Positions 1 through 8,509 are shown, counted from the first letter of the stretch. The stretch: DNA of 64,000 nt from an uncultured Flavobacteriaceae bacterium (GCA_947487895.1 CANKYF010000013.1:1-64000); one strand, 5' to 3'. Numbers and translations are program-made. Notes: generated by a model not told the origin, from the sequence alone.

Positions 1-6
1 AACGCA

Positions 7-76
7 AATTTTTGCTTAAACACAACATTTAGCATTGATCCAATTTTTGCTTAAACACAACATTTAGGATTGATCC
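7..76. repeat. Two tandem copies of a 35-bp direct repeat
   Basis: Copies at 7-41 and 42-76 differ at one position (C33 versus G68). Each begins AATTTTTGCTTAAACACAAC and ends GATCC. More copies may lie left of the window. I see no coding or regulatory role; this may be the edge of an intergenic repeat array. Confidence 0.8.
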
Positions 77-186
77 GTTTATTTTAGCACGTTTTGGGAA
101 ACAAAAAAGTAACAGCTATTGTTGGCTTTTCTAAAAATGTTGATGCTGGGGCTCGCCGTAGGCAATTCTAGTCTTCAGTACAAAGC

Positions 187-217
187 CTTTACAAGATTTC
201 TTGTAAAGACTTTTTTT
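187..217 (+). terminator. Rho-independent terminator
   Basis: A perfect 10-bp stem (CTTTACAAGA with TCTTGTAAAG, loop TT, 187-208) is followed by a T tract at 211-217. It would end a plus-strand transcript entering from the left of the window. Apart from the 35-bp repeats I see no gene in 1-332. Confidence 0.7.
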
Positions 218-332
218 ATACAGGTACAACAAATTTCTTTTAAAAGAAGATATTTTGATTTAACAGATTATATGATTATTTATTTTTTGTGGTAGAAATA
301 AAAATACCATAGTTCAATATAGATAGTAATTA

Positions 333-1433
333 TTATTCTACTTCTAGCTTATTCATCGAGGTAATAATACTTCTTTTCATATAGTATTCATTATTTTCAT
401 GACAAACACGCCCTCTGACAATTCCAGGATGAATTTTGTTCTCTTTCGAGAATCTTAAAATTACATCATCCGTGAACTCGTCGTTGAACGTCACGAAATC
501 ATTCCATAGCTCTTGATTAATCAAGTTATTGCTGGCATAAGCGTTCGCTTCAAATTCGACTAAATCAGTATTAGAACTTTTATTGATAAAAAATTCTTCA
601 TCTTTGAATTCAGGTCTTTTTCTATTTGTCAGATGCTCGAATACATGACCAAGCTCATGAAATAAGGTAAAAGCAAAATTATCCAATCTTTTATATTTCA
701 TTGAAAGAACAATGGTGGGGTTCTTTCCTGACATGAACGATTTCCCATCAGCAGGGGTCTTAGAGGGACGGTCTAGAATTAAAAACTTTATTCCGTACTT
801 ATTAAGAATCTTTTTTGTCTTATTGATTACATCATCTTTCAGATAAAAACACTTCTTAAGCTCTTTTAACAAAACAGACTCATTAGCTCTAGAAAAGCTA
901 GGCACTTCCTCTAAACTCGCTTTGTGCTTAGCTAATAAAGACCAAGCAACAATATTATTCTTATCTTCAGCAAACTTTGAGGACTTTCTAAAATATGTGG
1001 GATTAAAATCACCAACTCTCTTCTTCAAACTAGCATAATTCTTGACTCCATAAATTTCATAAACTTTGTCAATATCATCAGAAGTATTAATTCCAATATT
1101 TTGTTTTTTAAAAAATGATAATGGCACGAGCCCTTCATTCATAATTCTATTCCAATCACTAATGGATTTTTTCTTTTTTATTACATCTTCATCTTTTCGA
1201 GCTTGATACAAATTATAATTCATTTGTTGCATAAGCCAGAAGTCTGCAGTCTTAAAACCTGCCGACTCTAGTGCAAGGGCAATGTGTAAATTAATATTCC
1301 TGCTACCTTTTAAGATGTTGTTTAGTAAAGAGTGTGCTACGTCTATTCTTGAGGCTAAATCTCGTTGGCTCAAACTTCTTTCATTCAACATTTCATCAAG
1401 TATTTTACCCGGGTGAATGATTTTATTTGGCAT
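333..1433 (-). CDS. HTH (XRE/HigA-like) protein with C-terminal ImmA/IrrE (M78) metallopeptidase domain
   Basis: Residues 1 to about 65 form an XRE-type helix-turn-helix close to HigA-type antidotes (HPGKILDEML near the start, then LSQRDLASRIDVAHSLLNNI). The C-terminal half is a zinc peptidase of the ImmA/IrrE family with the motif HELGH near residue 260. Such fusions usually act as DNA-bound repressors that are inactivated or activated by proteolysis, often beside mobile or stress modules. At 366 aa it is typical for the fusion. It stands alone, transcribed away from the ubiquitin-like operon. No HigB-type toxin is visible beside it, so I would not call it a toxin-antitoxin antidote. Confidence 0.8.
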   Translation of the reverse strand: MPNKIIHPGKILDEMLNERSLSQRDLASRIDVAHSLLNNILKGSRNINLHIALALESAGFKTADFWLMQQMNYNLYQARKDEDVIKKKKSISDWNRIMNEGLVPLSFFKKQNIGINTSDDIDKVYEIYGVKNYASLKKRVGDFNPTYFRKSSKFAEDKNNIVAWSLLAKHKASLEEVPSFSRANESVLLKELKKCFYLKDDVINKTKKILNKYGIKFLILDRPSKTPADGKSFMSGKNPTIVLSMKYKRLDNFAFTLFHELGHVFEHLTNRKRPEFKDEEFFINKSSNTDLVEFEANAYASNNLINQELWNDFVTFNDEFTDDVILRFSKENKIHPGIVRGRVCHENNEYYMKRSIITSMNKLEVE

Positions 1434-1970
1434 AAAGAGTTTGGTTTTTTGGTAATGTACAAATATAGTTATTAACTACCTATTGACAATGAACTGTTAA
1501 TAAGTTTCTGGATAAACAAGAGTTTTCGTCTTTAAGTCTCTGATAATCACGAATAAATATAATGAATTATTTAGTGATAACAAAATTGTTAACGGTATAT
1601 TCAACTTTATAATCATTATAAATTGATATTATGTAATCATAAAAAATGAATTAACCGATTTTTTTTGTAAATTTGTGATTAATAATTTTAAAAAGATGTA
1701 GACGTGAAATAAAAAATCCAATCTGTTGCTCGAACAACAAATTGGATTGAGATTTTTAGGAATTTTTTCTTAGTACGGTAAACTAATATTCAAAAGGCTG
1801 CGTCACCTAAATTGAAGGATTCCTTGTTTTATTTTGTTAAGCAAATGTATAGAAATTTTGTTTCTAAAGCAAGAGTATTAACATAATATCTTACCTGAAT
1901 AGTCCTAACTCGAACTGTTTTTAAGAAGAAGAGTTGAATTAGATTATGTTAAATTATAACAATATACATT
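1434..1970. other. 537-bp intergenic region between divergent genes
   Basis: AT-rich DNA without an ORF. It must hold the promoters of the HTH-peptidase gene (minus) and of the ubiquitin-like operon (plus). A short palindrome, TAGTTATTAACTA, at about 1466-1478 lies close to the peptidase start and could be its own operator. A strong hairpin at 1715-1748 is listed separately. The stretch 1750-1930 shows no recognisable RNA family. Confidence 0.5.
1715..1748 (-). terminator. Orphan terminator-like hairpin (minus strand)
   Basis: The stem AATCCAAT/ATTGGATT with an inner GTTG/CAAC stem has an A run on its left, so on the minus strand it reads as a hairpin followed by a T tract. No minus-strand protein gene lies between it and 1970, so it may end a small minus-strand RNA or be a relic. 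Confidence 0.5.
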
Positions 1971-2633
1971 ATGCTTTATTTTAAAATTAATAATGAGAGA
2001 TTTGAGTCTAGCAAATCGAAAATAACCGGACAAGAATTATTAACTATAGCCAACCTACTTCCAGCTGAGGACTATGAGCTTCTGTACAGAATTAATGAGA
2101 AAGGCTACACACCCATTCAACTTGATGAGGAAGTAAATCTAAAAACAGCGGGAATTGAAGGTTTCAAGGCGAGACCTTATAAAAAGCTCTTTATAAAGGT
2201 TAACGACAAACCTTATGAAGTGGAAGAATGCTTTATGAGTCCAATTGAAATAATGAAGTTGGCGGGTATAAACACTGACCATAATTATCTCATGGAGATT
2301 CGTAAAGGAGGAGTAGAAGTTACCTACCAAGATGATGTAGACCACAAAATTGCAATAAACAAAAATTCTTGTTTTGTTTCATGCGAAATTGAAGAGCTTA
2401 TTGAATGTGTTATCGTTAATAGTAAGCCAAAAGACTGGTCGAAACAGACAATATCTTTTGAAGAAGTTGTAATACTTGCCTATGGCAAGGTTTCGACTGA
2501 TCCAAATGTGATTTATACTGTAAATTACATTGGTGGAGTACTAAGTAAGCCTGAAGGCAGTATGCTTAAAGGAGAAGTTGTTTCAGTAAAAAATAAAATG
2601 ATATTCAATGTCACTGAAACAAACAAATCGTAG
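1971..2633 (+). CDS. Multiubiquitin-domain protein (three beta-grasp repeats)
   Basis: The 220 residues divide into three ubiquitin-like beta-grasp units: about 1-68, 71-140 and 145-216. The third carries the typical multiubiquitin ending, with GSMLKGEVVSVKNKMIFNV followed by TETNKS at the C-terminus. There is no terminal di-glycine, as is usual in this family. It is the first gene of an operon whose next gene (ThiF/E1-like) starts 26 nt before its stop codon, implying translational coupling. In related operons the protein is a substrate or building block of a ubiquitin-like conjugation system. Family is confident; function here is inferred. Confidence 0.85.
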   Translation: MLYFKINNERFESSKSKITGQELLTIANLLPAEDYELLYRINEKGYTPIQLDEEVNLKTAGIEGFKARPYKKLFIKVNDKPYEVEECFMSPIEIMKLAGINTDHNYLMEIRKGGVEVTYQDDVDHKIAINKNSCFVSCEIEELIECVIVNSKPKDWSKQTISFEEVVILAYGKVSTDPNVIYTVNYIGGVLSKPEGSMLKGEVVSVKNKMIFNVTETNKS

Positions 2634-3765
2634 TCTCGGTATTAAAGAACTTCGTAATGATGATTACGAGGTAGAGATAATTGGAAACTTTCTCTTAATA
2701 CATAGTGTTCCTTATTTGAATGCTAAAAAGGATTTGGTTTATGGCACGTTGGTTTCCAACGTGTCAACTCCAAAACCCAATACCCATGTTGTTTACTTTA
2801 TTGGAGAAACACCATGCGGTATAGATGGAAAACCAATGACCCAATTGATTAACAATAGCCAAAGATCAAATTTAGGGAATGGAATTATAATCGACCATTT
2901 GTTTTCTCATAGACCCAACCCAATGTATCCCACATATTATGAGAAGATGAAGACGTATGTAAGTATTCTTTCATCTCAAGCCCAACATTATTTTCCTAAT
3001 GCAAATGCAAGAACTGGGAAGGTGATTGAATCACGGGATTCTGATTCAGTTTTACACTATAGTGATACCAACTCTTCAAGAGCTGAAATTGATGCTATAA
3101 ATGAAAAGCTATCAGGGTTAAAAATAGGAATTATTGGGCTAGGAGGCACAGGTTCGTATATTTTAGATAAAGTTGCCAAAACTTTGGTTGGAGAAGTTCA
3201 CCTATTTGACGGAGATAAGTTCAAACAGCACAACGCGTTTAGAGCTCCTGGAGCGACTACCAAGGAAAGAATCGATTTAAATACTTTTAAAGTCGAGTAT
3301 TTTAAGGAAGTTTATTCTAAGATGCATAAGCATATTATTTCTCATCCAGTCTATATTAATGAAAGCAACTTAGGTTTGTTGAATAAGTTGGATTTTGTTT
3401 TCGTAGCCATAGATGTAGGTGGAATCAAAAAGAAAATATTTAGCAAACTTGAAAAGCTAAACATTCCATTTATAGACTGCGGACTTGGTATTGAACGAGA
3501 AGGTGATGAATTGATGGGAATTGTTAGAACAACATTAAGTACTCCAGAAAAAAGAGAGCATGTTTACAATGGGCTAGTGAGTTTTTCTGATGGAAAAGAT
3601 GATGACTATAAGACGAACATTCAAATAGCTGATTTGAATGATTTAAATGCTGTTTTGGCTGTAATAAAGTGGAAGAAACATTATGGTTTCTTCAATGACC
3701 AAAGATTAGAGCATGACAGCAACTATTCGGTTAATGTAAATACAATTTTCAATAATGAAATTTAA
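2608..3765 (+). CDS. ThiF-family E1-like adenylyltransferase with N-terminal E2-like region
   Basis: Residues from about 165 onward form an E1/ThiF adenylation domain: a Rossmann glycine loop (IGIIGLGGTGSYI), the acidic strand VHLFDGDKF followed by HNAFR, and a cysteine-containing IPFIDCGLGI segment where E1s of this group carry their conserved cysteine. Residues 1-150 resemble the DUF6791-type region that precedes ThiF in multiubiquitin operons and is thought to be E2-like. It should activate the C-terminus of the upstream ubiquitin-like protein with ATP. It overlaps both neighbours (26 and 11 nt). No JAB-type deubiquitinase gene is present in this operon. Confidence 0.85.
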   Translation: MSLKQTNRSLGIKELRNDDYEVEIIGNFLLIHSVPYLNAKKDLVYGTLVSNVSTPKPNTHVVYFIGETPCGIDGKPMTQLINNSQRSNLGNGIIIDHLFSHRPNPMYPTYYEKMKTYVSILSSQAQHYFPNANARTGKVIESRDSDSVLHYSDTNSSRAEIDAINEKLSGLKIGIIGLGGTGSYILDKVAKTLVGEVHLFDGDKFKQHNAFRAPGATTKERIDLNTFKVEYFKEVYSKMHKHIISHPVYINESNLGLLNKLDFVFVAIDVGGIKKKIFSKLEKLNIPFIDCGLGIEREGDELMGIVRTTLSTPEKREHVYNGLVSFSDGKDDDYKTNIQIADLNDLNAVLAVIKWKKHYGFFNDQRLEHDSNYSVNVNTIFNNEI

Positions 3766-4192
3766 ACATGAATTTGTCGAGTTCATGCCGGATGTGATTA
3801 AAGAAGGTGTGGTATATATTTCTCTAGAATATAAATCAATAATTCATAAGTGTGCTTGTGGATGTGGAAAAGAAGTGAATACACCTTTACATCCAACTGG
3901 ATGGAAATTGTTATATGATGGTAAATCAATTTCTCTCACCCCTTCAATTGGAAATTGGAGCTTCGATTGTAAATCTCACTATTGGATTACCAATAGTAAG
4001 ATAGAATGGTCGTCAAAATGGTCTGATGAAGAAATTGATATGGTCAGAAAAATTGAAGATTCCGAAAGGCAAGATTATTATAGTGATAAAAGGTCTTCTA
4101 AACTAGGTGCAAAAAATGAAACGGTAAACCCTAATTCGGAAATTAAATCTAATAGCAAGAGTTTGTTTGATAAATTATTGTTTTGGAAATAG
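3755..4192 (+). CDS. DUF6527 family protein of the ubiquitin-like operon
   Basis: The first 95 residues carry the DUF6527 hallmarks: a cysteine knuckle HKCACGCGKEV, then TPLHPTGW, and PSIGNWSFDC-KSHYWI. The Cys/His pattern suggests a bound zinc. The family is found almost only next to multiubiquitin and ThiF genes, as here, and is presumed to be an accessory of that conjugation system. Residues 100-145 form a charged, low-complexity tail that looks variable. It overlaps the E1 gene by 11 nt and is followed by a strong terminator, so it is the last gene of the operon. Confidence 0.8.
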   Translation: MKFKHEFVEFMPDVIKEGVVYISLEYKSIIHKCACGCGKEVNTPLHPTGWKLLYDGKSISLTPSIGNWSFDCKSHYWITNSKIEWSSKWSDEEIDMVRKIEDSERQDYYSDKRSSKLGAKNETVNPNSEIKSNSKSLFDKLLFWK

Positions 4193-4203
4193 GCCCAAAT
4201 TAA

Positions 4204-4228
4204 CCCCAATCTTCAGATTGGGGTTTTT
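4204..4228 (+). terminator. Rho-independent terminator of the ubiquitin-like operon
   Basis: A perfect 9-bp stem (CCCCAATCT/AGATTGGGG, loop TC) at 4204-4223 is followed directly by TTTTT. It starts 12 bp after the stop codon of the DUF6527 gene. Confidence 0.9.
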
Positions 4229-4471
4229 AAATTATCGTTCATACCTTTTTTTCGTTTCAAGTAAATTTCTAGCTGCGCAAAGTTTGTAACTTCGTATTAG
4301 TAAAAAGAAAAACAAAAAATAGCAAAGCTATATTTGTAAAATGATGTAATCTTTAATTTTTGTTGAGTTCTAGATACGAAGTTTTAAACTTCGCATAGCT
4401 TAGTTTGTTAAAGAGCTACTTGCTTAAATAATAGTTATATAGAAACATTAGTTTTTATTAAAATAATATAA

Positions 4472-5467
4472 ATGGGAATATTTAACTTTTTTAGAAAGAA
4501 GACAAAACCAGCTGGTTCTAAGAAAGGAATCCAAAATAAGAATGGAAACCAAGAAATAACTCAAAAATCCATAAGTGAGATAGTGGATTTCTTTAATACT
4601 CAGAGTTTTGAGGAATTAATTAAAATGGCTTGTGAAGAGGCTGATATGTCTAATTACTATGACGACATATTTAAACTTGTCAAACCATCTATTCTCTTGT
4701 TATCAGAACAAGACGATTCCATTGACCAAATAATCGGAGCTTCAAAAGTTGGTGGAACTCCTGATGTTCCTAAAGGATTTGATTGGCCAAAGAGAGAACA
4801 GCTTTACCTATCATTTTTATTGCAAATCAATTGTAAAGACCTTCCAGAGAATCCCTTTAAAGAACTTCCCAAAAAAGGTATTATCTCAGTCTTCTTTGGT
4901 TTCGATAATGATTTGTCTAGTACTTCTCCAGACAATACAGGATTTGGACAGATGTATTATTTTGATGAAGAAGCATTGAATAAAATTCAATGCCCAAATC
5001 AAGTACAAGTATTTAACCCATGCAAGGTTTCATATATTAATTATCCCTCACTTCCCTATCTATATGATGATAATTCTAGAGAGCTTTGGAATTTGGATTT
5101 CTTGAAGAAAGAAGAAGATTTGAATGATGGGTATAGTAATATAGAATGGAGTCTTGAACAATTATCAGGACTATCGGGTGTATCTTATCACAAACAGAGA
5201 CATCAATTTTTTGGCTACTCACAGTCTGTTCAAAGCGAAAACATAGAGGTCATAATTGCAAAATCTCGATTGGATATAGATAAAAAGTTTAAAGATTTTT
5301 CAAAAAATGAACTAGAGAAAGTATTTAACCAAAAATTAGTTCTTCAAGTTAATGAAGATTCAAATGCAGGTATTCAATTAATTGACAGTGGAAAAATATA
5401 CTATGTAGGGGAGAAGAAGAACGAGAAATTCAATGATGATCTTTGGACTTTTGTAGATTTTGGGTAA
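4472..5467 (+). CDS. YwqG-like (DUF1963) protein
   Basis: After a basic, lysine-rich N-terminal tail (about residues 1-30), the protein follows the DUF1963/YwqG pattern: KVGGTPDVPKGFDWP, LSFLLQINC, a KKGIISVFFGFDND strand and a C-terminal NEDSNAGIQLIDSGKIYYVG stretch. Members are cytoplasmic proteins of unknown biochemical role, often found near polymorphic-toxin, immunity or defence genes. At 331 aa it is somewhat longer than simple family members. It stands alone on the plus strand, 280 bp after the ubiquitin-like operon. Membership is fairly sure; function is unknown. Confidence 0.7.
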   Translation: MGIFNFFRKKTKPAGSKKGIQNKNGNQEITQKSISEIVDFFNTQSFEELIKMACEEADMSNYYDDIFKLVKPSILLLSEQDDSIDQIIGASKVGGTPDVPKGFDWPKREQLYLSFLLQINCKDLPENPFKELPKKGIISVFFGFDNDLSSTSPDNTGFGQMYYFDEEALNKIQCPNQVQVFNPCKVSYINYPSLPYLYDDNSRELWNLDFLKKEEDLNDGYSNIEWSLEQLSGLSGVSYHKQRHQFFGYSQSVQSENIEVIIAKSRLDIDKKFKDFSKNELEKVFNQKLVLQVNEDSNAGIQLIDSGKIYYVGEKKNEKFNDDLWTFVDFG

Positions 5468-5606
5468 AACGAAAGTTTAACAATATCATGCAGTTAACAT
5501 AGTACTTCATCAAAAAGCGTTGCTACACAATGTACTGGGAAAACTAAATCTTGTTCAAGGTGTAAACGAAAAACTAAAAATGCCAATGATAGATGTTATC
5601 AACATT

Positions 5607-5638
5607 AAAAAAAGCTCCAACAATTACGTTAGAGCTTT
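5607..5638 (-). terminator. Terminator of the membrane-protein gene (minus strand)
   Basis: The stem AAAGCTC/GAGCTTT with an inner AAC/GTT pair spans 5611-5638. The A run at 5607-5613 becomes a T tract on the minus strand, just after the stop codon at 5653. Confidence 0.7.
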
Positions 5639-5652
5639 TCCGTTTTACACAA

Positions 5653-6315
5653 CTATTTGTTTTTGATTAATATAATGGCGCTACTTAATATCCAAGCAGC
5701 AAGACTAAAAGTAAACACTCTAAACCCAGTGAGGTTGGTAAACATAAAACCTGTTAATACCCCAAATAGGGCAAAAGCTATTAACAGAATGCCAAAATAC
5801 CCAATCCATTTAGGGAACGTATTTGAGCGAACAATAATGAGAGAATATATAAATATCGCTAAGCAACAACCTGCCATAAAAATATAATCTAAAGGTTTGT
5901 TAATGGCAAAACCATAATGAATTATAGGGTCAATAGCAGTTTTGTATTGTTCTATACGGTCTGCGTATTCGTTTAGAAAATAAGGGAGTGTAAGTCCGTT
6001 AATTAATGCTGCAAACATGACGGCTACAAAACTAAAAAGCAAGATTATAAATGCCAATATTGCTGTTTTTCTGGCGTCTAATAGTTTAAGGGTTAGTCCA
6101 TAAAAACCAAATGTTATTATGGGTATTGATAAGATGGCTAATGCATGCGTTATGATTATTGAGTTAGAGATTTTAATAAGGTATTCTAAGTTGCCCCCAT
6201 GTGGGTGCATTACCATGGTTGCAATAATGAGTAGTGACCCAGATATAAGGGAAATACCTGCTGTTTTGAAGAATTGATGTTCCATTTGATTTTCTGTTTT
6301 TAATTGAAAAACCAA
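5653..6315 (-). CDS. Integral membrane protein, about six transmembrane segments, unknown function
   Basis: A 220-aa hydrophobic protein with roughly six membrane-spanning helices, for example SLISGSLLIIATMVM and AILAFIILLFSFVAVMFAAL. It ends in a short basic tail, IKNK. No catalytic motif is evident and I do not recognise the family firmly. Translation may start at the Met codon at 6283-6285 (MEHQFF), ten codons downstream. It lies about 50 bp downstream of a Crp-type regulator on the same strand and is probably controlled by it. A decayed copy of its 3' end lies at about 7045-7101. Confidence 0.65.
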   Translation of the reverse strand: MVFQLKTENQMEHQFFKTAGISLISGSLLIIATMVMHPHGGNLEYLIKISNSIIITHALAILSIPIITFGFYGLTLKLLDARKTAILAFIILLFSFVAVMFAALINGLTLPYFLNEYADRIEQYKTAIDPIIHYGFAINKPLDYIFMAGCCLAIFIYSLIIVRSNTFPKWIGYFGILLIAFALFGVLTGFMFTNLTGFRVFTFSLAAWILSSAIILIKNK

Positions 6316-6364
6316 ATATCTATGATGTCTTTAGAATGAGCACTTGATTGAAATCAAGAAATGC

Positions 6365-6931
6365 TTAACCTTTAGAAATACGATTGCGAACTCTACTAAG
6401 CGTTTCTGGCGTTATTTTTAAATATGACGCAATGAGCTTTTGCGGAAACTTTTGAATTAAATAAGGTTTGTGTTTTAATATATACTGGTACTTCTCGTCT
6501 GGAGAAAGGTTATTATCAAAAAAATTGAGCCGAGAACTCACTTCTCCAAAAGCCTTGCCTAATTGAAGAAATGATTGAGATTTAGCAATTAAATCGTGAA
6601 TAGAATCAATAGTAAGTTCGTATAGGGTTGTGTCTTCAAACGCTTCAATGTAAAACTCAGAAGGACCACGAGATGTAAAACTTTCTTTGTCAATTATCCA
6701 GTCATTAGGAATGTTTAAATCAATAATGTTCTTTTCTAAATCAGCATTTATTTTGTACTGATACATAGTACCGCTTACTAAATAACAGAGAGAAGAGCAT
6801 ACCTGTCCTTTGCTAAGTAACTGATCACCTTTATGTAATTTTACAAGCCGAAGTTCTTTTTTAAGTAGCAATTGTTCGTCATCTGAATAGTAGCCAGCTT
6901 TAGTTATAAAATCATTGACGATGACGGGCAT
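6365..6931 (-). CDS. Crp/Fnr family transcriptional regulator
   Basis: A 188-aa protein with an N-terminal cyclic-nucleotide-binding-like barrel (residues about 20-115, including LHKGDQLLSKGQVCSSLCYLV) and a short C-terminal helix-turn-helix (QKLIASYLKITPETLSRVRN). Members of this flavobacterial subtype often regulate one adjacent gene and usually lack a known ligand. It is upstream of, and codirectional with, the membrane-protein gene. Confidence 0.8.
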   Translation of the reverse strand: MPVIVNDFITKAGYYSDDEQLLLKKELRLVKLHKGDQLLSKGQVCSSLCYLVSGTMYQYKINADLEKNIIDLNIPNDWIIDKESFTSRGPSEFYIEAFEDTTLYELTIDSIHDLIAKSQSFLQLGKAFGEVSSRLNFFDNNLSPDEKYQYILKHKPYLIQKFPQKLIASYLKITPETLSRVRNRISKG

Positions 6932-7044
6932 TTTTCTATCAGTTTACGGTTCTTTTTTGTTGAAAGATAAAAAGAATTACAATATAAAGTGCCTAATATT
7001 ATAAAAGCCCAATAATTAAATTAGGACTTCCTTATTTAGCAAAA

Positions 7045-7101
7045 CTATTTGTTTTTGATTATTACGATAGCAGTACCCAATATCTAAGAAGAAGTAAGAT
7101 A
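7045..7101 (-). pseudogene. Decayed duplicate of the 3' end of the membrane-protein gene
   Basis: Read on the minus strand this stretch gives SS*ILGTAIVIIKNK*, matching AAWILSSAIILIKNK at the C-terminus of the gene at 5653-6315. The shared nucleotides run through AACTATTTGTTTTTGATTA. The flanking DNA at about 7005-7030 also keeps a degraded version of that gene's terminator. It is a fragment only, with an internal stop. Confidence 0.7.
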
Positions 7102-7160
7102 AAAAATTAATAATCTCTAGTATTCGTTAATAGTTAAATTATAAGTTGATATTAATAAAT

Positions 7161-7250
7161 ATTCTATATTCGAATATGGAATTTGAATATTCATATAATT
7201 GATTTTCAGTAAAAAAAAGTGTAATATTGTATATTCGAATATAGAATATT
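7161..7250. promoter_or_regulatory. Two palindromic operator-like sites upstream of the AbiE-like pair
   Basis: The core TATATTCGAATAT occurs at 7165-7177 and 7230-7242, each inside a longer palindrome (7161-7182 and 7223-7250). The second ends 8 bp before the ATG at 7258. The arrangement fits cooperative autorepression by the HTH protein encoded next. The rest of the 326-bp gap (6932-7257) holds the gene relic and nothing else I recognise. Confidence 0.7.
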
Positions 7251-7257
7251 AGTTGTT

Positions 7258-7812
7258 ATGAAAACAAAACAACAAATAATGAGCCCACAAGACATTGTGG
7301 TACTATTAAAAATTACTACCTGTAATAATGCTTCTTGGTTACAAGATCAATTGGCCTATGACCTACATATAAGTCAGTCAGAAGTTAGTAAATCTATTGC
7401 GCGTTCAAAGTTTGCAGGTTTAATAGATGCATCAGGTAAAAATGTATTTAAAATGGCTTTACTTGAATTTTTACAATACGGTATTAGATATGTATTTCCA
7501 GAACAACCAGGAGCATTGGTTAGAGGTATCCCAACAGCACATTCTGCATTGCCATTATCTAATATAATTGTAAGTGAAGAACATTATGTGTGGCCTTCTG
7601 GTAAAGGTAAACTAAGAGGGCAGGCTATAGCACCACTATACCCATCTTTAATACATGCAGTTCAAAATGATACTAAGTTGCATGAATTGTTAGCACTTGT
7701 GGATGCTTTAAGAGTGGGTAAAGCTAGAGAAAAAGAAATAGCTATTAGAGTATTAAAAGATAGGGTTTTAAATAAAGATACTGATTTAGATAAAAATCTG
7801 TTATTATTATAA
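7258..7812 (+). CDS. HTH protein paired with a nucleotidyltransferase (AbiE-like antitoxin candidate)
   Basis: A 184-aa protein with an N-terminal winged-helix region (LAYDLHISQSEVSKSIARSKFAGLID, residues about 35-65) and an uncharacterised C-terminal part rich in small helices. It precedes a nucleotidyltransferase gene by 10 bp and follows two palindromic sites, the layout of an autoregulating antitoxin. I infer a role as repressor and antidote. A plain regulator of the downstream enzyme remains possible, since the sequence is not a clear AbiEi. Confidence 0.6.
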   Translation: MKTKQQIMSPQDIVVLLKITTCNNASWLQDQLAYDLHISQSEVSKSIARSKFAGLIDASGKNVFKMALLEFLQYGIRYVFPEQPGALVRGIPTAHSALPLSNIIVSEEHYVWPSGKGKLRGQAIAPLYPSLIHAVQNDTKLHELLALVDALRVGKAREKEIAIRVLKDRVLNKDTDLDKNLLLL

Positions 7813-7822
7813 AAATAATTAG

Positions 7823-8509
7823 TTGAACAATAAAATTATTAACATAGCGACTGTCGCAGAAATAGCTTTAGCTTTAAAAGAACTTAAGGATAAAATGATT
7901 TTTGTTGGTGGTGCAGTAGTAAGTTTATATGCAGATACTGATGCTGTAGAAGAGGTAAGACAAACAGATGATGTTGATGTAACCATCAACTTGGTTAATT
8001 ATGCTTCTTGGGTACAAATGCAAGAACGTTTGGCTACTCTTGGTTTTAGTCCAGATCCAGAAGGACATGCAATATGTAGTTATTTATACAAAGGTATTTC
8101 TGTTGATATTATGCCTTCTGAAGACGGACCAATTGGAACAGCAAATAAATGGTTTAAAATAGGGTTTAATAATTTAAGAATTACAACAGTAAAGGGTATT
8201 GAAGTGCAGATTCTCTCAGCGCCTTGCTTTTTAGCGACTAAGTTTGAAGCTTTTAATGATAGAGGTAAAGATTATAGAACAAGTCATGATTTTGAAGATA
8301 TCATATATGTTTTGGATAATAGGACAACTATTGTTGAAGATATAAAAAATGATCATTTAGGGGTAAGGCAGTTTTTAAAAAAAGAGATAACTAAAATAAT
8401 TAATAGTAATAACTTTTTAGAAATTATTTCTTGTCATATGCACCCTTTAATTATTGAGGATAGATTACCTATTTTAAAAGAGAAGATTCAAAAAATAATT
8501 GCAAATTAG
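7823..8509 (+). CDS. Nucleotidyltransferase, AbiEii/DUF1814-like (toxin candidate)
   Basis: A 228-aa protein with a nucleotidyltransferase fold: FVGGAVVSLYAD (helix and glycine pair) followed by the metal-binding DDVDVTI, with a third acidic position around VDIMPSED. AbiEii/MenT toxins use this fold to add nucleotides to tRNA acceptor ends. It begins with TTG, 10 bp after the HTH gene, so the two are probably cotranslated. A housekeeping nucleotidyltransferase role is not excluded. A hairpin at 8521-8550 ends the operon. Confidence 0.65.
   Translation: MNNKIINIATVAEIALALKELKDKMIFVGGAVVSLYADTDAVEEVRQTDDVDVTINLVNYASWVQMQERLATLGFSPDPEGHAICSYLYKGISVDIMPSEDGPIGTANKWFKIGFNNLRITTVKGIEVQILSAPCFLATKFEAFNDRGKDYRTSHDFEDIIYVLDNRTTIVEDIKNDHLGVRQFLKKEITKIINSNNFLEIISCHMHPLIIEDRLPILKEKIQKIIAN

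Noticed and set aside
333-1433. HigBA toxin-antitoxin system
   Set aside because: The HTH is HigA-like, but no HigB-type toxin gene lies beside it and the C-terminal half is an M78 metallopeptidase.
1466-1478. TAGTTATTAACTA as another cluster operator
   Set aside because: It lacks the 3-bp spacer between half-sites and lies at the HTH-peptidase gene, far from the cluster. It is more likely a local site or chance in AT-rich DNA.
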